From Eubacterium sp. MSJ-33 (GTDB lineage: Bacteria; Bacillota; Clostridia; Lachnospirales; Lachnospiraceae), in contig NZ_CP076562.1 of assembly GCF_022174665.1 (NCBI RefSeq), positions 2,844,240 through 2,908,239 on the forward strand: a stretch of DNA of 64,000 nt, written 5' to 3'. The notes beneath the pieces were generated by a model, which saw only the letters and a list, made by a program, of their open reading frames with translations, was not told where the DNA came from and ran no database searches. Below are positions 61,291-64,000 of this stretch, piece by piece. A program made the position numbers and the translations under genes. The stretch's first letter is position 1. Every line of letters starts with the position of its first letter.

Positions 61291-61872
61291 TTAGTTTGAA
61301 TTCTCTTCGGAGGCTGTGGATGACTCTTGCACATCTCTCATTTTTGCTTCGTCCTCTAAACGCAGTCTCCTCAGTTCTTTTAAAAAGGCGTTCTCTATCC
61401 TTAACTTTAATAACTCATCTTCAAGTTCTTTGACATGTTCTGCGCTGGTATCCACTGCACGCTCTTCAAACGAAGAGGTTTTAGTTTTATGATTGTCTTT
61501 TTGATTCAATGTTTTCTTACGACCTTTCTTCTTAGGTCTCAATGCGTCAGGACCAGCAATCCGAAAGCCTTGAACCCATTGAGCAATCATTGCTGCATTA
61601 TTTATTCCTTGAGACAATGCTAACTCCTGATATGAAACCTCACTTGATAAATATAACTCTACCACATGAAGCTTAAATTCAAAAGAATAATTCTTTTTTT
61701 CTCTTGATCGCATCAAACCAGCATCGCCGAATTTATTATAATAGTCCACCCAATTTAACACTTGTCTTTTGTTTTTTACATTGTACTTTTGTGCTAGATA
61801 GTTGTACCCTCCTTCGCCGTTCAAATAAGCAATTACTACTTTTTTCTTAAATTCAAAACTATATTTTGCCAT
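61291..61872 (-). CDS. IS3-family transposase OrfA, copy 2
   Basis: Same 193-aa protein as at 52030-52611, carrying two helix-turn-helix units and a leucine zipper. The identity of both copies suggests recent transposition or gene conversion. Confidence 0.93.
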   Translation of the reverse strand: MAKYSFEFKKKVVIAYLNGEGGYNYLAQKYNVKNKRQVLNWVDYYNKFGDAGLMRSREKKNYSFEFKLHVVELYLSSEVSYQELALSQGINNAAMIAQWVQGFRIAGPDALRPKKKGRKKTLNQKDNHKTKTSSFEERAVDTSAEHVKELEDELLKLRIENAFLKELRRLRLEDEAKMRDVQESSTASEENSN

Positions 61873-62020
61873 AAAAATACCGACCTCCCAATCGTTAGAT
61901 TTTTGGTCTAACTTTTGGGGGTCGGTACATTTGCGGGTGTCTTTTTTATAGAAAGTATGTTTTCAAATTTAGCGGAATATGGTACAGTTCCGTTAGAAAA
62001 TATGAAAAGAGGAACCGATT

Positions 62021-62578
62021 ATGACACGACAATCAGGCAGACCAGCCGATGAGACAGGCAGGCTGGCAAAGGAAATACGAACCTATGATTTTTTGGATGC
62101 AAACCATGTATGGTATGAGCGGATTGACCACGAAGCAGCGATGACGATGGAGGTTTGCGAGGAGATTGACAAGGCGTTGGAGGCGACAATCTGCAAGAAT
62201 CTATTCCTGTGCAACCGGCAGGAGACAAACTTCTATCTGCTGATGCTGCCGGGGCATAAGAAGTTCAAGACGAAGGATATCTCGAAGCAGTTAGGCGTGG
62301 CGAGACTTTCCTTCGCGAAGGATGCTTATATGGAAGAATACCTGGATATCACGCCGGGCTCCGTGAGTGTGCTTGGACTGATGAACGATAAGGAAAATCA
62401 TGTACAGCTTCTGATGGATAAGGATCTGGTGCAGGATGAATATGTGGGCTGTCATCCATGTATCAATACGAGCAGTCTGCGCCTTCTGATGGATGATCTG
62501 TTACATGTGCTGCTTCCGGCGATGCACCACGAGCCGATTTTCGTGACGGTGGAGGACGAGGAAAGTCAAATTAGGTAA
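62021..62578 (+). CDS. YbaK/ProX-type aminoacyl-tRNA deacylase
   Basis: 185-aa protein of the prolyl-tRNA synthetase-associated (ProX/YbaK) family, which hydrolyses mischarged tRNA such as Ala-tRNA-Pro. Typical features are YERIDHEAAMTMEVCEEID near the start, CKNLFLCNRQETNFYLLML, KQLGVARLSFA and the closing GCHPCINTSSLRL. The conserved Lys of the active site would be in ATICKNLFL. ATG 62021 lies about 90 bp after the IS end. No partner gene is needed for function. Confidence 0.87.
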   Translation: MTRQSGRPADETGRLAKEIRTYDFLDANHVWYERIDHEAAMTMEVCEEIDKALEATICKNLFLCNRQETNFYLLMLPGHKKFKTKDISKQLGVARLSFAKDAYMEEYLDITPGSVSVLGLMNDKENHVQLLMDKDLVQDEYVGCHPCINTSSLRLLMDDLLHVLLPAMHHEPIFVTVEDEESQIR

Positions 62579-62652
62579 ATAATTGTAAAAAATATAGCTA
62601 TTTTTGTAGATTCATGTTACACTCAATCTAACTTAACAGAGGGGGTGAACGC

Positions 62653-63540
62653 GTGGATACGATGCAGATTGTGAACCAGCTCGATGGTTTGCATAAGAAA
62701 TACAGACAGGCCATGTATTTATTCGCAGCTCCGTTTGTATTGCTGGTGATAGCCTATATAGGTGCACCGGGAATGGGGGCGATGGCGAGCACAGTGGCTG
62801 CGGTATTGATGTTTGCGGTACCCGTTGTAATCATTTACGCATCCGGCAGGATGTCGAAGATCAACAAGGAATATCAGACGCTCTACAAGAATGCATTTGT
62901 TGTATCAGTATTGAACAAGACATTCTCCGATGTTCAGGTGAACTGGGAGCTTGGTTTTACGAGACAGAATGTCGAGCAGATGGGACTGTTGAAGCTTGGA
63001 AATCGTTTTGATTCCGAAGATCTGATCCACGGAGCCTATGAAGGCGTCTCCTTTGATCAGGCGGATGTCACGATCAAGAATGTGACGGGCAGCGGAAAGA
63101 ACCGGCATACAACGACGTATTTCAAAGGACGGGTATTCGTTTTTGATTTGCAGAAATCCGATATACGTTCTGTTGGTATCCGGTCGAAGAATTTCCAGTA
63201 TTATGGCAATCTGAATGGATTTCATCACGAGAATGTGAAGTTGGAGAGCGAAGCGTTCAACCGGGAGTTCAAGGTGTTGGCAACCTATCCGGTTGATGCG
63301 TTTTATGTTCTTACTCCACAGACGATGGAATGTGTGACAGACCTGTACCGGCGTGCGGGAAATGTAGCCTTGCGGTATCTGGGTAACAAGCTATATGTGG
63401 CAGTCAATACGACAGGAAATGCGTTTGATGGTGATATCAAGAAGCCATTCGTCTATGTGGATGAGATCAACAAGATTAAAAATGATTGTGCTGTGATTAT
63501 GGATATCATACACCGGTTGCGGATTGGAGATGCACAGTAG
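62653..63540 (+). CDS. DUF3137-like membrane protein
   Basis: 295 aa. Two close N-terminal helices (MYLFAAPFVLLVIAYIGAP and AVLMFAVPVVIIYASG) are followed by a cytosolic domain of about 220 aa, including SEDLIHGAYEGVSFDQADV and FKGRVFVFDLQK, the pattern of the DUF3137 family. GTG 62653 follows a GAGGGGGTG site. These proteins are commonly encoded beside LemA, as here (54 bp before it). Function unknown; a shared membrane role with LemA is inferred. Confidence 0.82.
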   Translation: MDTMQIVNQLDGLHKKYRQAMYLFAAPFVLLVIAYIGAPGMGAMASTVAAVLMFAVPVVIIYASGRMSKINKEYQTLYKNAFVVSVLNKTFSDVQVNWELGFTRQNVEQMGLLKLGNRFDSEDLIHGAYEGVSFDQADVTIKNVTGSGKNRHTTTYFKGRVFVFDLQKSDIRSVGIRSKNFQYYGNLNGFHHENVKLESEAFNREFKVLATYPVDAFYVLTPQTMECVTDLYRRAGNVALRYLGNKLYVAVNTTGNAFDGDIKKPFVYVDEINKIKNDCAVIMDIIHRLRIGDAQ

Positions 63541-63593
63541 CATTTTTATAATCAAACGCCTAAATTTCTATGAAAAAGAGAGGAGAACAAATT

Positions 63594-64000
63594 ATGGAAG
63601 CGATTATTACAGTGATTATTGTACTTTTGGTCTGTATCGTGATCTGGTACATATCAACATCGAATGGAATCAAGCGGTCACAGCTTAAGGTGGAGGAAGC
63701 AGAGTCCGGAATCGATGTGGCACTCACGAAGCGTTACGATGTGCTTACGAAGATGCTCGATGTCGTAAAGGGATATCAGGCACATGAGAAGACAGTTCTG
63801 ACAGAGCTTGTCAAGCTTCGAAGCGGCATGACGATGGCAGAGAAAAATGCAGCCAATCAGAAGATGGAACAGCTTACGAAGGATATCAACATTCTCGCTG
63901 AGAATTATCCGGAGTTAAAATCCAGCAACAACTTCATGGAGTTGCAGAAGACGATTGCAGATGTGGAAGAACATTTGCAGGCAGCCCGCAGATTGTACAA
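63594..64000 (+). CDS. LemA family protein (3' end outside window)
   Basis: First 135 residues of a LemA protein. An N-terminal helix (IITVIIVLLVCIVIWYIST) is followed by SNGIKRSQLKVEEAESGIDV and RYDVLTKMLDVVKGY, the LemA signature, and a long helical bundle with LAENYPELKSSNNFMELQ. AGAGGAG precedes ATG 63594. The frame is open at the window end. It is paired with the upstream DUF3137-like gene. Confidence 0.93.
   Translation, partial: MEAIITVIIVLLVCIVIWYISTSNGIKRSQLKVEEAESGIDVALTKRYDVLTKMLDVVKGYQAHEKTVLTELVKLRSGMTMAEKNAANQKMEQLTKDINILAENYPELKSSNNFMELQKTIADVEEHLQAARRLY

Larger units (their letters stand above)
60387..61929 (-). mobile_element. IS3-family (IS150-group) insertion sequence, copy 2 (inverted)
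   Basis: Same 1543-bp element as 51973-53515, in the opposite orientation. Here TTT flanks both ends (60384-60386 and 61930-61932), a 3-bp target duplication expected of this group. This copy therefore looks like a simple insertion. Confidence 0.94.

Overview
The window looks like chromosome of a low-to-mid GC, Gram-positive anaerobe of the class Clostridia, most likely a gut Lachnospiraceae; I would not name a genus. The reasons are a clostridial-order Rnf complex (D-G-E-A-B), F1Fo-ATP synthase, lipoproteins with lipoboxes, a YlmC/YmxH-type sporulation-associated protein, the [Fe-S] scaffold/GGGtGRT pair, AGGAGG-type ribosome binding sites and intrinsic terminators.

Layout. 1-3404: end of the rnf operon, with RnfD and RnfG fused in one chain. 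3626-5902: housekeeping genes (DegV, YlmC, NrdR, YigZ). 5927-8628: minus-strand ABC exporter. 8853-10994: chemoreceptor and a small unknown. 11156-14613: tgt-yajC, then the scaffold/GGGtGRT pair. 14685-16705: a decayed patch holding a split Phd/RelE toxin-antitoxin remnant and two DUF3592-like membrane proteins. tRNA-Gly(CCC) lies at 16753-16822. 17001-20321: a membrane diguanylate cyclase followed directly by a solute-binding lipoprotein with no transporter. 20534-23187: lrgAB, a cytidylate-kinase-like gene and a GntR/FadR regulator. 23322-29597: the atp operon, in which delta and alpha are one fused gene. 29981-33080: a FtsX-type ABC transporter flanked on both sides by GGAGCAA...TTGCTCC repeats. 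33927-35168: an RlmI-like rRNA methyltransferase.

35133-55264 is a complete integrative mobilizable element of about 20.1 kb. It sits in the 3' end of the methyltransferase gene: the displaced original 3' end is still readable at attR (55251-55289). It carries a VirD4 coupling protein, a MobA/MobL relaxase, regulators, a phage-like replication/recombination module (P-loop ATPase, DUF669-like protein, ERCC4 nuclease, primase-helicase), an AlbA_2 ATP-binding protein, a tandem array of lipoproteins with identical N-termini and different C-termini, an IS3-family insertion, excisionase and tyrosine integrase. No mating-pair-formation genes are visible, so transfer must borrow another element's secretion system. 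Two homologous leader elements with covarying terminator stems precede the mobilization and replication operons; this pair is my best candidate for an undescribed regulatory system.

55290-64000 is a further accretion zone: a DUF4143-type ATPase, an excisionase remnant, a C_GCAxxG_C_C protein, a Ser/Thr kinase divergent from a regulator-like protein, a second identical but inverted IS copy, a ProX-like deacylase, a DUF3137-like protein and the start of a LemA protein cut by the window end.

Coordinates were read by eye. No database search, folding or alignment program was used, so family names rest on recognised motifs.
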